From positions 418,995 to 482,994 of the forward strand of contig NZ_JAAUWT010000001.1 in NCBI RefSeq assembly GCF_014694455.1: a DNA stretch of 64,000 nt, in the 5' to 3' direction. The first letter of the stretch is position 1. Each line of letters begins with the position of its first letter. Shown piece by piece: positions 26,940 to 36,023 of the stretch. Position numbers and translations under genes: made by a program. The notes beneath the pieces were generated by a model. The model was given only the letters and a program-made list of their open reading frames with translations. It searched no databases and was not told where the DNA came from. This DNA comes from Vibrio sp. S9_S30 (GTDB taxonomy: Bacteria; Pseudomonadota; Gammaproteobacteria; Enterobacterales; Vibrionaceae).

Positions 26940-28145
26940 TTACAACAGCTCTAGTGCTTTCTCGACAGCTTTCACCAGCCTTTCTACCTCTTCTTCCGTA
27001 TTGTAAATCCCAAACGAGACTCTGACGGTGCCTGACACGCCGAAGGCATCCATGAGTGGATGGGCGCAATGATGACCAGCGCGTACAGCGATGCCTTGCT
27101 GGTCTAAAAGAGTGGCGATGTCTTGGTGGTGAATGCCATCAGCAACAAACGTCAGCACGCTCGCGTTAGGCTGATAGCCAAGCAGCGTAATGTCGTCCAT
27201 TTGGTTAAGTTGTTCAGCTGCGAGTGCTTGTAAACGGTGGATGTGCGATTCTATTTCTTTAAGAGGAAACGAACGATACCAGTTGATGGCGACGCCTAAT
27301 GCAATGGCTCCCGCGACGTTTGGTGTGCCAGCTTCGAATTTTCCTGGAAGTTCGGAAAATGTGGTGCCGCTGAAACTCACGCGTTCCACCATTTTGCCAC
27401 CGCCATGCCATGGGGGCATGGATTGCAGTAAATCGAACTTCCCGTACAACACGCCAATCCCTGCTGGTGCGTATAATTTATGACCAGAAAAGACATAGAA
27501 ATCGGCATCCAGTGTTTTAACGTCTACGGATTCATGAACAATGCCTTGAGCCCCATCGATGACACTGATCGCGCCAACTTGGCGGCTGAGCGTTATGATC
27601 TGTTCAATCGGTTGACGGTGTCCTGTTACGTTCGTCATATGCGCGACAGCGACGATCTTCACGTTGCGAGATAACCGATCCTTAAATGCCACCATATCGA
27701 GTTCGCCCAACGGCGTCATTGGGATTTTAACGATATTTGCCCCCGTCTGCTCTGCCACAATTTGCCAAGGAACAATGTTCGCGTGGTGTTCCATTTCACC
27801 AATCAAAATCTCATCCCCCGCCTGAAGCGTGCTTCGAGCATAAGTTTGCGCGATCAAGTTTAACGCTTCTGTGGCGCCTCGGGTCCAAATGACCTCTTTC
27901 GGTTGCGCACCTATAAAGTGGGCAACCGTCTCTCTGGCTTCTTCAAACAGAGAAGTGGCCTTGGCGGTTAAAGAATGGCTCCCGCGATGCACGTTGGCAT
28001 TTTGCTGGCTGTAATATTGTTGAATGGCGTCGATCACCACTTGCGGTTTCTGAGTGGTTGCGGCGCTATCCAGATAGACCAAAGGGGGCTGATTGGCATC
28101 TTGTGTCAGCGCAGGAAATTGTGAACGTACGTCGGCTAAAGGCAT
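26940..28145 (-). CDS. csdA: Cysteine desulfurase CsdA
   Basis: CsdA converts cysteine to alanine and an enzyme persulfide, feeding CsdE and the TcdA pathway. The 401-residue class V aminotransferase-fold protein shows YLDSAATTQKP near the N-terminus, VHRGSHSLT, TRGATEALNLIAQ, the PLP lysine in FYVFSGHKLYAPAGIG and the active Cys loop VRAGHHCAHPLMD. The class II loop and the N-terminus favour CsdA/SufS over IscS; csdE and tcdA nearby favour CsdA. It is the last gene of a tight operon panE-yajL-csdA, three bases after yajL. Confidence 0.93.
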   Translation of the reverse strand: MPLADVRSQFPALTQDANQPPLVYLDSAATTQKPQVVIDAIQQYYSQQNANVHRGSHSLTAKATSLFEEARETVAHFIGAQPKEVIWTRGATEALNLIAQTYARSTLQAGDEILIGEMEHHANIVPWQIVAEQTGANIVKIPMTPLGELDMVAFKDRLSRNVKIVAVAHMTNVTGHRQPIEQIITLSRQVGAISVIDGAQGIVHESVDVKTLDADFYVFSGHKLYAPAGIGVLYGKFDLLQSMPPWHGGGKMVERVSFSGTTFSELPGKFEAGTPNVAGAIALGVAINWYRSFPLKEIESHIHRLQALAAEQLNQMDDITLLGYQPNASVLTFVADGIHHQDIATLLDQQGIAVRAGHHCAHPLMDAFGVSGTVRVSFGIYNTEEEVERLVKAVEKALELL

Positions 28146-28148
28146 ACT

Positions 28149-28745
28149 TTATTTACCCATCTCATGGTAGTGAAGGTTAGGTAAGGTCACCATGGGCTCG
28201 GCAACTTGCCACGCGTGGGGTTTGCCTGAAAGCTGAATTACGATTTCCATCGCAAATTCTAATGCGCTACCTGGCCCTTGGCTGGTGATGAGTTTGTGAT
28301 TGATATCCGTGACAACGCGTTTTACGCGCCATTGCGCTTTGGGGATCTTATCCTCGAAGCTTGGGTGGCAGGTCATGATGGCTTTAGGGTAAAGATCGTG
28401 GGCTTGCAAAACGAGCGCAGGGCTTGCGCATATCGCCGCCATCCAGCGGGCTTCGTAACTATGTTGTTTCAAGATCTCTGTGAGTAATGTGCTGTCTCGA
28501 AAGACTTCGGCTCCCGGCACGCCACCAGGCAGCGCGATAACATCAAACTGCTCATCGGCAACCTCGACCAGTCTGCAATCCGCGGTGAGTGTGACCCCGC
28601 GAGAGGCTTTCATGGTAAGTGATCCTTCTGGGTCGACACTGGCAACCGTCACGTCATAACCCGCACGAACCATAATATCAATAATGGTTACGGCTTCCAT
28701 TTCTTCTGTACCCGAAGCGATAGGGACCAGTATTTTATAGCTCAT
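28149..28745 (-). CDS. yajL: DJ-1/PfpI-family protein YajL
   Basis: A 198-residue DJ-1 superfamily protein, proposed to protect against oxidative or glycation damage to thiols. The nucleophile elbow is MAAICASPALVL with the conserved Cys near residue 106, and the family Glu is in PIASGTEEMEAVTIIDIM near residue 15. The start overlaps the panE stop by 4 bp (ATGA type) and csdA follows after 3 bp, so the three genes are translationally coupled. The placement next to a cysteine desulfurase is consistent with thiol chemistry. Confidence 0.92.
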   Translation of the reverse strand: MSYKILVPIASGTEEMEAVTIIDIMVRAGYDVTVASVDPEGSLTMKASRGVTLTADCRLVEVADEQFDVIALPGGVPGAEVFRDSTLLTEILKQHSYEARWMAAICASPALVLQAHDLYPKAIMTCHPSFEDKIPKAQWRVKRVVTDINHKLITSQGPGSALEFAMEIVIQLSGKPHAWQVAEPMVTLPNLHYHEMGK

Positions 28746-29632
28746 GATGAAATCCAGCTTTTTTCGATGGTTAAAATGGCATCCAGTAACGCTTGATTAG
28801 CTGGTACTGGAATACGATGACGAGCAGCAACTTGAATAAGGTAGCCAGTGATAAATTCTATCTCAGTTTTCCGTTGGTGAAACACATCTTGCTGCATTGA
28901 CGAGTGGTTTTTGGCTGTAGCATGAATAACCGTGCTGATTTTCTCTCTCAACGCTCCAAAGTCAGCCGCGAAACCTTCGTGGCGCATCACGCAGACAAGC
29001 TCTTGAGTCACGTTATCCAATGTGGCGCTGAATTTGGGCAGGGCAAGATCGCCATTCAGGCATTGATGAATGCCCGTTAATGGGTTGATGGCACAATTGA
29101 TGGCTAATTTATCCCAAAGGGCTTGATGGATATTGGGGTTCCACTTGACGTCGGGAAGGGCGTGATGAAGCACCTCTTCCAAAAACTCGCATTTCCCACC
29201 TTTGGAATTGAAACCACCAATCTGAGTCTGACCCACCCCCGTGTGCATGACTTGACTGGTATTGGGCTTGTAAGCCGCTTGAGTGGTGGTGCCCACAACG
29301 ATAGGAAAGGCATCGATGTTGGACTTCAGTGTGTCAATAGCGCCCATTCCATTGTGCAGAAACAATAAGATAGTATCCGGGTGCAGGTGAGGCAAAATCG
29401 GGAGTAAGGCAGTTTGTACTTGCCACGCTTTCACTGTGATCAAGATGACATCCCCCTTTTCTAAGGTACTGAGCTTATTCGCTTCAAAGGTGATTGGGGC
29501 TTTATCGTCTAGAGACAGATCTTGTTGCTTGTGATTATGACGAGTCCAGAGAGAAACATGATGTCCAGCTGTTGCTAGCGACGTTGCCCAAAGTGAACCA
29601 ACGGCACCGGGACCTAATATGACGATATTCAA
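28742..29632 (-). CDS. panE: 2-dehydropantoate 2-reductase
   Basis: PanE reduces ketopantoate to pantoate with NADPH in coenzyme A synthesis. The Rossmann motif LGPGAVGSLWATSLA is at the N-terminus; the C-terminal ApbA_C domain contains KLAINCAINPLTGIHQC with the conserved Lys/Asn, and FITGYLIQVAARHRIPVPAN. The open frame extends upstream to 29722, but family proteins begin at NIVILGPGAVG, so the TTG at 29632 (296 residues) is the best start, with AAGG about 11 bp upstream. It heads the panE-yajL-csdA operon. Confidence 0.88.
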   Translation of the reverse strand: MNIVILGPGAVGSLWATSLATAGHHVSLWTRHNHKQQDLSLDDKAPITFEANKLSTLEKGDVILITVKAWQVQTALLPILPHLHPDTILLFLHNGMGAIDTLKSNIDAFPIVVGTTTQAAYKPNTSQVMHTGVGQTQIGGFNSKGGKCEFLEEVLHHALPDVKWNPNIHQALWDKLAINCAINPLTGIHQCLNGDLALPKFSATLDNVTQELVCVMRHEGFAADFGALREKISTVIHATAKNHSSMQQDVFHQRKTEIEFITGYLIQVAARHRIPVPANQALLDAILTIEKSWISS

Positions 29633-29864
29633 ACCTAGAAGCCTTATCAGAGATGATTGGAGCAAGGATAGCGACAGGGCTGAAAGATGCAATACAAAGT
29701 CGACATAAACAGGAGAAGTCAACGCAAGTAGCGCTTATTGAAACGAGTCGTGTAAGAGGATATTGGGGGGAATGGCGTTTCAATAGCGCCATGTTATCTC
29801 GCGAGGTATTTTGGGGCTGAAACCTCCGGAGTTTCGTATTTTCTGAGTGAATGAATATGAATTG

Positions 29865-29892
29865 TGATCGCGATGGGAGGGGCTTTCGTAAA
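29865..29892 (+). promoter_or_regulatory. ECF-type promoter candidate before the LON-domain gene
   Basis: TGATCG (29865-29870), a 16-bp spacer, then CGTAAA (29887-29892). The layout matches the candidate promoter before the sigma/anti-sigma pair (TGATCG-N15-CGTATA) and the TGATC/CGTA-like consensus I recall for ChrR-partnered ECF sigma factors. It lies 30 bp upstream of the start codon. Confidence 0.5.
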
Positions 29893-29922
29893 GTCAGAAT
29901 ATAAAGAGAAAGGAAAATGAGC

Positions 29923-30516
29923 ATGTCATTAATTACCAAATTATTTCCTTTAAGTTCCGTTGTTCTACCAGAAGGAAAAATGAGCTTGAGAATATTCGAG
30001 CCTCGATACAAGAGGTTGGTCAAAGAATGTTGTCAACAAAATGTGGGGTTTGGCATTTGCCTCATGTCAGATCGTGCTGAAGCCTCTCCTCATAATGTGT
30101 CTGAAATTGGTACTTTAGTCGAAATCGTTGACTTTGAAACATTAGAAGACGGTCTGTTAGGGATCACGGTTTACGGCAAGCAAAGAATTCGAGTGAAAAG
30201 AGTGTGGTCCGAAGCTGACGGGTTACGAGTCGGAGAAGTGGAACACCTCCCTAATTGGCAAACAGTGCCGTTTGTCCAAGAGACCGAGCACGTTTCGAAA
30301 CAACTCAGGCATGTTTATAGCCAGTTTCCTCAAGTTAAAAACCTGTACGACCAATGCTTTTTTGATGATGCGACATGGGTGAGCCAGAGATGGCTTGAAT
30401 TGCTGCCTATCAATCAAACGAAATTTGATCTTCTCGTCTCTCAGGATTCTTGCAATGCGGTATTGGATTTTCTGTCGGGAGTCATCGATAGAGGTCACTT
30501 GACCGAAAAAAGATAA
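29923..30516 (+). CDS. LON substrate-binding-domain protein
   Basis: A 197-residue stand-alone LON N-terminal (PUA-like) domain without the AAA or protease parts. It opens with LFPLSSVVLPEGKMSLRIFEPRYKRLVKEC, the diagnostic strand-helix of the family, followed by GFGICLMS, GTLVEIVDFE and LGITVYGKQRIRVKRVW. Such proteins are common in gammaproteobacteria and their role is unclear. The ATG at 29923 has AAGGA eight bases upstream, better than the ATG at 29917. It precedes the ECF sigma gene by 112 bp and shares a similar upstream promoter motif, suggesting common control. Confidence 0.88.
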   Translation: MSLITKLFPLSSVVLPEGKMSLRIFEPRYKRLVKECCQQNVGFGICLMSDRAEASPHNVSEIGTLVEIVDFETLEDGLLGITVYGKQRIRVKRVWSEADGLRVGEVEHLPNWQTVPFVQETEHVSKQLRHVYSQFPQVKNLYDQCFFDDATWVSQRWLELLPINQTKFDLLVSQDSCNAVLDFLSGVIDRGHLTEKR

Positions 30517-30531
30517 ATAGTTCCGAAAAAG

Positions 30532-30558
30532 TGATCGATCCTTTGGTGTGCTCGTATA
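30532..30558 (+). promoter_or_regulatory. ECF-type promoter candidate before the sigma/anti-sigma operon
   Basis: TGATCG (30532-30537), 15-bp spacer, CGTATA (30553-30558), about 70 bp before the sigma-factor start. This suggests autoregulation by the ECF factor, as is usual for the group. Confidence 0.6.
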
Positions 30559-30628
30559 TGCTTTTCATAGGAAGAAAACATAATGTTCGTTGTTGGGGCA
30601 AACCTCAGCTCGATATTAAGGAACGATC

Positions 30629-31240
30629 ATGAGCAAGACGCTGCAATCAGGCTCTGGATGTCAGCCCAAAGCCAAAGGAATCGACCGAGCACATTGGTCG
30701 GCTTGTATGGCTCGAATACAAAATGGAGACAAAGACGCGTATGCAGAGGTGTTTCGATTTTTTTCGCCGAGGCTTAGGGCATTCGTTGTTAAGCACGTGA
30801 GCAACGAGCACGTGGCGGTCGAGATCATTCAAGACACCATGGCAATGGTCTGGCAAAAAAGTCACCTTTTTGACCCTGACAAAAGCTCTCTCTCAACGTG
30901 GATTTACACGATTGCGAGGAATTTGAGTTTTGATTTATTAAGAAAGCAAAAAGGAAAAGAGCTTCACGTGCATTCTGAGGACATTTGGGCTAGCGATTAC
31001 TGTCCTCCGGATCTTGTTGAGCACTATTCACCGGAACAAAATATGCTGAAAGAACAAGTCGTCCGATTTTTAGATGTACTACCTCAAAATCAAAAGGACG
31101 TTGTTAAAGCCGTCTATCTTGACGAGCTTCCACATCAGCAAGTTGCCGATATGTTTGATATCCCATTGGGAACCGTCAAATCGCGCTTGCGTCTTGCTGT
31201 AGAGAAGTTACGGCACTCAATGGAGGGGGATGCATTATGA
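30629..31240 (+). CDS. ECF sigma factor of the RpoE/ChrR (ECF11-like) group
   Basis: A 203-residue sigma-70-family protein. Region 2 spans about residues 28-100 (FFSPRLRAFVVKHVSN, then FDPDKSSLSTWIYTIARNLSFDLLRKQK) and region 4 about 140-195 (FLDVLPQNQKDVVKAVYLDELPHQQVADMFDIPLGTVKSRLRLAVEKLR). AAGGA is six bases before the ATG. The downstream gene, overlapping by 4 bp, encodes a cupin-type ChrR anti-sigma, which places it in the singlet-oxygen/photo-oxidative stress group known from Rhodobacter and Vibrio relatives. The two TGATCG-CGTA promoters nearby are likely targets. Confidence 0.9.
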   Translation: MSKTLQSGSGCQPKAKGIDRAHWSACMARIQNGDKDAYAEVFRFFSPRLRAFVVKHVSNEHVAVEIIQDTMAMVWQKSHLFDPDKSSLSTWIYTIARNLSFDLLRKQKGKELHVHSEDIWASDYCPPDLVEHYSPEQNMLKEQVVRFLDVLPQNQKDVVKAVYLDELPHQQVADMFDIPLGTVKSRLRLAVEKLRHSMEGDAL

Positions 31241-31923
31241 ACTGTCACCCAGAGATCGAACTGATCCACGCGTACGTGGATGGCACGATTGATCCTTGTC
31301 ACGGCATCATGCTGGCAGCACATTTGGAAACGTGCAGCCAATGCCGGCAACATGTCCAGCGATTGGAAGCCGAAGCCGCCAATGACCTGTTTGAGCCTGA
31401 GAGCCTGGAAAAAGATTCAAGCGTTCCTAGTCTAGATTTGGATGCAATGCTATCAACCATTGTGGACATGAAGCAGCTTAAACCCGCTTCCGATGCTGAA
31501 GACGTTTCCTCTGTGCACATTGAGTTAAACGGTAAGCAGTTTGTTTTGCCCAAAGCGTTGAGAAATCAAGTATCGAGAATTGGTGAATGGCGCAGTTACG
31601 GTGGCAAGGTGTACAGCGCCGCAATTGAGCTTGAAGAAAATGAGGCGAAAATGAACCTACTTTACATTAAGGAAGGGGTTCAAGTTCCTCAGCATACCCA
31701 TAAAGGCATCGAAACCACATTAGTGTTGCATGGAAGCTTCAGTGATGAAGATGGGCAATATGGTGAAGGCGACATCATGTCTCGCGATGCATCAGTGAAA
31801 CACGCTCCGAAAACGTCGGAAACTCAGGATTGTTTGTGTTTGACCGTTTTGACAGAGCCGATGATATTCACTCAAGGTGTGGTCCGAGTCTTCAATTTGT
31901 TTGGGAGAGGGATGTACCCTTAA
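31237..31923 (+). CDS. chrR: ChrR-type zinc anti-sigma factor with C-terminal cupin
   Basis: A 228-residue protein. The N-terminal zinc anti-sigma domain has His4 and the H-x3-C-x2-C motif HLETCSQC (His29, Cys33, Cys36), the zinc ligands of ChrR. The C-terminal cupin (about residues 95-220) has VPQHTHKGIETTLVLHGSFSDEDGQYGEGD, with His and Glu metal ligands, and SVKHAPKT. In Rhodobacter the cupin is needed for release of the sigma factor by singlet oxygen. Translationally coupled to the sigma gene (4-bp overlap), so the pair is made in balance. Confidence 0.9.
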   Translation: MNCHPEIELIHAYVDGTIDPCHGIMLAAHLETCSQCRQHVQRLEAEAANDLFEPESLEKDSSVPSLDLDAMLSTIVDMKQLKPASDAEDVSSVHIELNGKQFVLPKALRNQVSRIGEWRSYGGKVYSAAIELEENEAKMNLLYIKEGVQVPQHTHKGIETTLVLHGSFSDEDGQYGEGDIMSRDASVKHAPKTSETQDCLCLTVLTEPMIFTQGVVRVFNLFGRGMYP

Positions 31924-32032
31924 GTCTTTTCTTGCTATTGCATGCACTGTATGTCTTAGAACTGTTCAACGTTTTTAGAACGATGCAAAGTTCTTAGAAC
32001 TATTCAGAGCTTAGAGCAATACAAATGAGAGA

Positions 32033-32060
32033 AAAAAGAGGCTCGTTTGAGCCTCTTTTT
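32033..32060. terminator. Bidirectional terminator between chrR and ampG
   Basis: AAAAAGAGGCTC (32033-32044) pairs perfectly with GAGCCTCTTTTT (32049-32060) over a GTTT loop. T runs flank it on both strands, so it ends both the rightward chrR transcript and the leftward ampG transcript. Confidence 0.93.
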
Positions 32061-32066
32061 TAAGTT

Positions 32067-33449
32067 TTATTTTGCGGAAGGAGTATCTTCCGGCTCCGTC
32101 TGTTCCGCCTCTCTGCTCGCTTTGGCTAACAAATCGGTGAAGTGATGCCTTAGTGAGTAGAGCATAATCAAGCTTGGAATCACCATCAAAGCCGTTACGA
32201 TGAAGAAAGTTGACCAATCGTTCAAGAAATCAACGAGTTCTCCACTGAAAGACGCCAGCGTCGTTCTTCCGAAATTACCCAGTGATGCCAGCAATGCGTA
32301 TTGCGTGGCTGAGAACGCTTGACCCGTCATAGCCGTTAGGAAAGAGACAAATGCGACGGTTGAAAATGCCGTCGTGAAGTTATCGACAACAATGGTGGCG
32401 AAGAACAAAGTCTCACTTGGTCCGACTTTCGCTATCCAAGCAAACATCAAGTTACTTGCGGCCATGGCGATACCGCCAACCATTAAGCCGCGCACGATAC
32501 CAAACTTCACATTGATCATGCTGCCCAAAATGGTGAACAAAATAGTAAAGCCCCAACCAATCAGCTTGGAGTAGTAGCCAATTTGTTCGTTACTGAAGCC
32601 GACTTCCTTATAAAACGTAATCGACATACGACCCAAGAAGGCTTCGCCAATTTTGAATAGGAAGACAAATAAAAGCAGGGTAATGGCAACTTGCACGCCG
32701 TTACGTTTGAAGAAGTCATAAAACGGCTCAATAACGGTCACGGTAAACCATGCAGCCACTGGAGAACCGACGACTTCGGAGTGACGTTCCTCGGCTTGTT
32801 TCTGAAGGGCATCCCGTTGAGTTTGTGGCTCACCTACCAATAACGTAAATAGGATCAGCACACCTACAATGATCGCCATGCCATAAAATACACCGTTCCA
32901 GCCAATACTGTCTGCATTGATAAAAGCCAAGTAGCCAGGAAGAGAATAACCTGTCCACCAACCTACGACGGCCATGGCTGATGCTTGAGGCAGCTTATTG
33001 GATTGTGATTTTGGGAAGGTATCGATTCGATAAGCGTCAATGGCGATGTCTTGTGTTGCTGAAGCGATAGCAATACCGAAGGCAATCATTGAGGTAACCA
33101 TCAAGTTGGTTGCCGGATCAACCCCTGCTATAAACAAAGTACAAATCAATATTAGGGATTGGCACAGCAGTATCCAACTGCGTCTTTGCCCCAACCAAGC
33201 ATGAAGAATGGGTAATTTTACGCGGTCGACTAAAGGTGCCCATAAAAAGTTAATAGCGTAAACCGCGAAAATAGAACCGAAGTAACCAATGGCAGCGCGT
33301 GTAAGCCCCGCATCTTTGAGCCAGCCAGACATGTTGGAGCCAATGAGTACCCAAGGAAAGCCGCTAGAGCAACCCAGCATAAAGACCCACAGCAAGCGTT
33401 TATCAAGGTAACTTCGGATGGTTTCCGTCCAAGTCATATTGCTTGACAT
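32067..33449 (-). CDS. ampG: AmpG-family muropeptide permease
   Basis: A 460-residue MFS transporter with about 12-14 membrane helices, beginning DKRLLWVFMLGCSSGFPWVLIGSNMSGWLKDAGL, the AmpG first-helix signature. SATQDIAIDAYRIDTF is another AmpG hallmark. AmpG imports anhydro-muropeptides released by lytic transglycosylases for cell-wall recycling. Its C-terminus carries a charged tail (EAEQTEPEDTPSAK). It is the distal gene after yajG and the periplasmic cyclophilin gene on the minus strand, 60 bp downstream of the latter. mltA elsewhere in the window makes its substrates. Confidence 0.93.
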   Translation of the reverse strand: MSSNMTWTETIRSYLDKRLLWVFMLGCSSGFPWVLIGSNMSGWLKDAGLTRAAIGYFGSIFAVYAINFLWAPLVDRVKLPILHAWLGQRRSWILLCQSLILICTLFIAGVDPATNLMVTSMIAFGIAIASATQDIAIDAYRIDTFPKSQSNKLPQASAMAVVGWWTGYSLPGYLAFINADSIGWNGVFYGMAIIVGVLILFTLLVGEPQTQRDALQKQAEERHSEVVGSPVAAWFTVTVIEPFYDFFKRNGVQVAITLLLFVFLFKIGEAFLGRMSITFYKEVGFSNEQIGYYSKLIGWGFTILFTILGSMINVKFGIVRGLMVGGIAMAASNLMFAWIAKVGPSETLFFATIVVDNFTTAFSTVAFVSFLTAMTGQAFSATQYALLASLGNFGRTTLASFSGELVDFLNDWSTFFIVTALMVIPSLIMLYSLRHHFTDLLAKASREAEQTEPEDTPSAK

Positions 33450-33509
33450 AGAACACTCCTTGTATGAAAAGCGAAAGAAAACGCTAGCGTTTTGCCAGCG
33501 TTAATGTTG

Positions 33510-34052
33510 TTATTTTTGTAGCGTGACTTTTTTTATCACGATAGGTTCAACGGGAATATCTTGCATTCTGCCTATGGACTTGGTGGGTTTGGTGGCCATT
33601 TTTTGAACCACATCGAACCCCTTTGTCACCTTTCCAAAAACAGCATAGCCTGGGTTAGAAGACGAGTAATTCAGAAAATCGTTGTTTTGCAAGTTAATAA
33701 AGAACTGACGCGTGGCAGAATGAGGATCAGACGTACGTGCCATTGCGATAGTCGCTGTGTCATTTTTTAAACCATTGCTGGCTTCATTCTTGATAGCATC
33801 GTAAGTCGGCAAGCGCCCCATTTTTTCATCAAACCCACCGCCCTGGGCCATAAAACCAGCAATGACACGGTGAAATTGGGTGCCTTCATAGCTGCCATCT
33901 TCGATGTATCGAAGAAAGTTTTTGACTGTAATGGGCGCTTTTTCTTCGTTTAACTCAACAATGAATGAGCCAAGTGTTGTTTCGAACACAACGTTTTGCG
34001 CCCAAGTTGGTAGTGATAAAAGGCATACCAAAGATAAAATTAGGCTGCGCAT
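33510..34052 (-). CDS. Periplasmic peptidyl-prolyl cis-trans isomerase (cyclophilin type)
   Basis: The 180-residue protein has a signal peptide (MRSLILSLVCLLSLPTWA) and a full cyclophilin domain: GSFIVELNEEKAPITVKNFL, the active-site strand FHRVIAGFMAQGGGF, and AMARTSDPHSATRQFFINLQNN with PGYAVFGKV. It accelerates proline isomerisation in the periplasm, like E. coli PpiA. The start abuts the yajG stop (shared base), so it is coupled to yajG, and ampG follows. This cyclophilin insertion between yajG and ampG is the only departure from the yajG-ampG neighbourhood known in enterics. Confidence 0.92.
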   Translation of the reverse strand: MRSLILSLVCLLSLPTWAQNVVFETTLGSFIVELNEEKAPITVKNFLRYIEDGSYEGTQFHRVIAGFMAQGGGFDEKMGRLPTYDAIKNEASNGLKNDTATIAMARTSDPHSATRQFFINLQNNDFLNYSSSNPGYAVFGKVTKGFDVVQKMATKPTKSIGRMQDIPVEPIVIKKVTLQK

Positions 34053-34624
34053 TAGAATCTCTCCTTCATGTAGTTTAGAAGTTCTTTGTCGTTAGCGATT
34101 TCGGCGAGTACGAGATCGACTACATCATTGAGTACCAACTCAACATCGTCATTTGAAGCAGACAGAGAACCTGTTTTCGTCGCGGTACCGTTGTAAGATT
34201 TAACGAGTTTACCGCGCGGTGTTTCCGCTGTAACTTGAAGCGTTACTTTTGCGTTTAACTCATTTTTCATCAATGTGTTTGATACATTTACTAGAGCCTC
34301 TTGAACCTCAAGGCTAAGGGTATTGTTGCTATTTGCCACCATTTGGAAACCTTGAGAGACCAACTGTTGGTACATGGCTGTTTCGATGGCAATCCGCAAG
34401 TTTTGTTTAGTATGGATAGGCTGAGTGGTGCGGCGACCACTGTTAACTAACGCGACATATTGAGAAGTGCGTATGTCGCGGCTTTCTAGAGAGAAAGACA
34501 GTCCATTCACCAATTTTACGCTGCTCAAGGTGGGGGTCGGTGTGAGGTTTATTTGTTCTTCTTTTTGCGGAGAAGCACAAGCTGCTAACAGTATTACAGA
34601 TGCAGCAAGTATCAATTTTCTCAT
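34052..34624 (-). CDS. yajG: YajG-family lipoprotein
   Basis: A 190-residue lipoprotein: signal MRKLILAASVILLAACAS with lipobox LAAC, then a compact domain with DIRTSQYVALVNSG, LRIAIETAMYQQLVSQGF and LEVQEALVNVSNTLMKNELNAKVTLQV. YajG is an outer-membrane-facing lipoprotein of unknown function encoded beside ampG and bolA in many gammaproteobacteria; the same neighbourhood is found here. It is 38 bp downstream of rlmG and directly coupled to the cyclophilin gene. Confidence 0.9.
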   Translation of the reverse strand: MRKLILAASVILLAACASPQKEEQINLTPTPTLSSVKLVNGLSFSLESRDIRTSQYVALVNSGRRTTQPIHTKQNLRIAIETAMYQQLVSQGFQMVANSNNTLSLEVQEALVNVSNTLMKNELNAKVTLQVTAETPRGKLVKSYNGTATKTGSLSASNDDVELVLNDVVDLVLAEIANDKELLNYMKERF

Positions 34625-34662
34625 GACGAATTCCTTAATTAAACATTCTCGCAGGACGTTTT

Positions 34663-35799
34663 CTATTTTTTAGTGGCTTGTAATATAACAAATTTACGAT
34701 TCGATGCGACGAGCTTAACCTGTGATTTTCCAAATAAGCGTTCAAGTTTTATATCGTAGCCTAGGTGACGGTTCCCAATAACAAATAAATCCCCTCCACT
34801 GCTAAGAACATGCTTTGCATCACAGAACATTTGCCACGCAATGTGGTCTGTCACGGCTTGTTGTTGATGGAAGGGAGGGTTGCATAACACTAAGTAAGTA
34901 CTCTCTTTTTCAAATCCATCAAGGCAATTATTGGCTATACACTGGATATTGCGATCTTCCCCCAGCGTTTCTGTGAGATTGCGCTTAGCCGATTCCACAG
35001 CCATGTAGCTTTCGTCCACACAGGTAATCGTCGCTTGGGGATTTAACTGTCCCGCTTTAACAGAAAGCACACCGTTGCCACAGCCAAGATCAATAATGTG
35101 CTTTAGTTGAGGGTTTTGAGGGATGTGCTCAAGCATAAAACGCGCACCCAAATCGAGCCCCTCACCGGAATACACGTTAGCGAGGTTGGTCAGTGAGAAG
35201 TTTTCTCCGTCCACTGCCCATTTTGTTTCAGGCTCTGCTTTATGGCTGACGGCAGAGTTCGGTGTCGAAAACACAAGTCGGTGCTTCTTCCATGCAAGAG
35301 AAGTCGTTGTTGTACCAAGGTGTTTTTCAAACAGCTTTAATGTGGATGTGTGTATTTCTTTAACTTTGTTCACCGCCACTATTTGGCAGTGCGAGGGTAA
35401 CGCCGATCGCAATTGATTGAGCTGATACGTTAAAAATCGATTGATTTTGGGTATCTGCATTAGCACCAAATCTACGTCTGCTGGAATGTTTTCCAAGCTG
35501 GTCCGAAATTCAACTTTATTGCACTGATTTCGCTGTAGATTTTTTAGCGTACCATGGTGAGAAATGAATGAGTCCGTCATCATGGTAACGTGATGTTTTT
35601 CTGAAAACCAGCAAGATAGAGCACCGAAATGATCGTTTAATATCAGGATTTTTTTTCCGTCTGAAACGTTAAGCTCTTTTTCGACATAGTTAATTAGGTA
35701 TTCATCGCCAGCATTCCATGCTTGAAGTGTTTCTTGTGCACGTTTGGGAAAACGATGCAGCGTTAAGGTTCGACCATCGATGTGTAGCTCGGTATTCAT
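34663..35799 (-). CDS. rlmG: 23S rRNA (guanine-1835-N2)-methyltransferase RlmG
   Basis: RlmG methylates G1835 of 23S rRNA. The 378-residue protein has the duplicated architecture of the RsmC/RlmG family: a degenerate N-terminal methyltransferase-like domain and a functional C-terminal domain with SAM motif IIDLGCGNGVLSVKAGQLNP (about residue 238), CVDESYMAVESAKRNL and the N2-guanine catalytic motif CNPPFHQQQAVTD (about residue 303). It leads the minus-strand group rlmG-yajG-cyclophilin-ampG and is divergent from bolA. Confidence 0.93.
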   Translation of the reverse strand: MNTELHIDGRTLTLHRFPKRAQETLQAWNAGDEYLINYVEKELNVSDGKKILILNDHFGALSCWFSEKHHVTMMTDSFISHHGTLKNLQRNQCNKVEFRTSLENIPADVDLVLMQIPKINRFLTYQLNQLRSALPSHCQIVAVNKVKEIHTSTLKLFEKHLGTTTTSLAWKKHRLVFSTPNSAVSHKAEPETKWAVDGENFSLTNLANVYSGEGLDLGARFMLEHIPQNPQLKHIIDLGCGNGVLSVKAGQLNPQATITCVDESYMAVESAKRNLTETLGEDRNIQCIANNCLDGFEKESTYLVLCNPPFHQQQAVTDHIAWQMFCDAKHVLSSGGDLFVIGNRHLGYDIKLERLFGKSQVKLVASNRKFVILQATKK

Positions 35800-36023
35800 T
35801 GTGCTTGATTTCTAATGGGCTAAACGTGCATTGTCGCAGAAAGCGATAAATTCTAGAAACGAAAAGAAAAAGAAATCGGTTTGAACGTCTTCTTCGTTTT
35901 CCTCTCCTTCGACAGCCAACTTGGGCAGTCATCCAATCCGAGAATATGGGATATTGATAACAAGACCGTAACAGGCGATCATCAGTCAGGTATAATCTAA
36001 TAAAAATGGAGCAAGGAACGAAC

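Noticed and set aside
33482..33509. Hairpin AACGCTAGCGTT after the cyclophilin gene as a terminator
   Set aside because: The palindrome has no loop and competing pairings; the adjacent ampG gene is probably co-transcribed, so termination here is doubtful.
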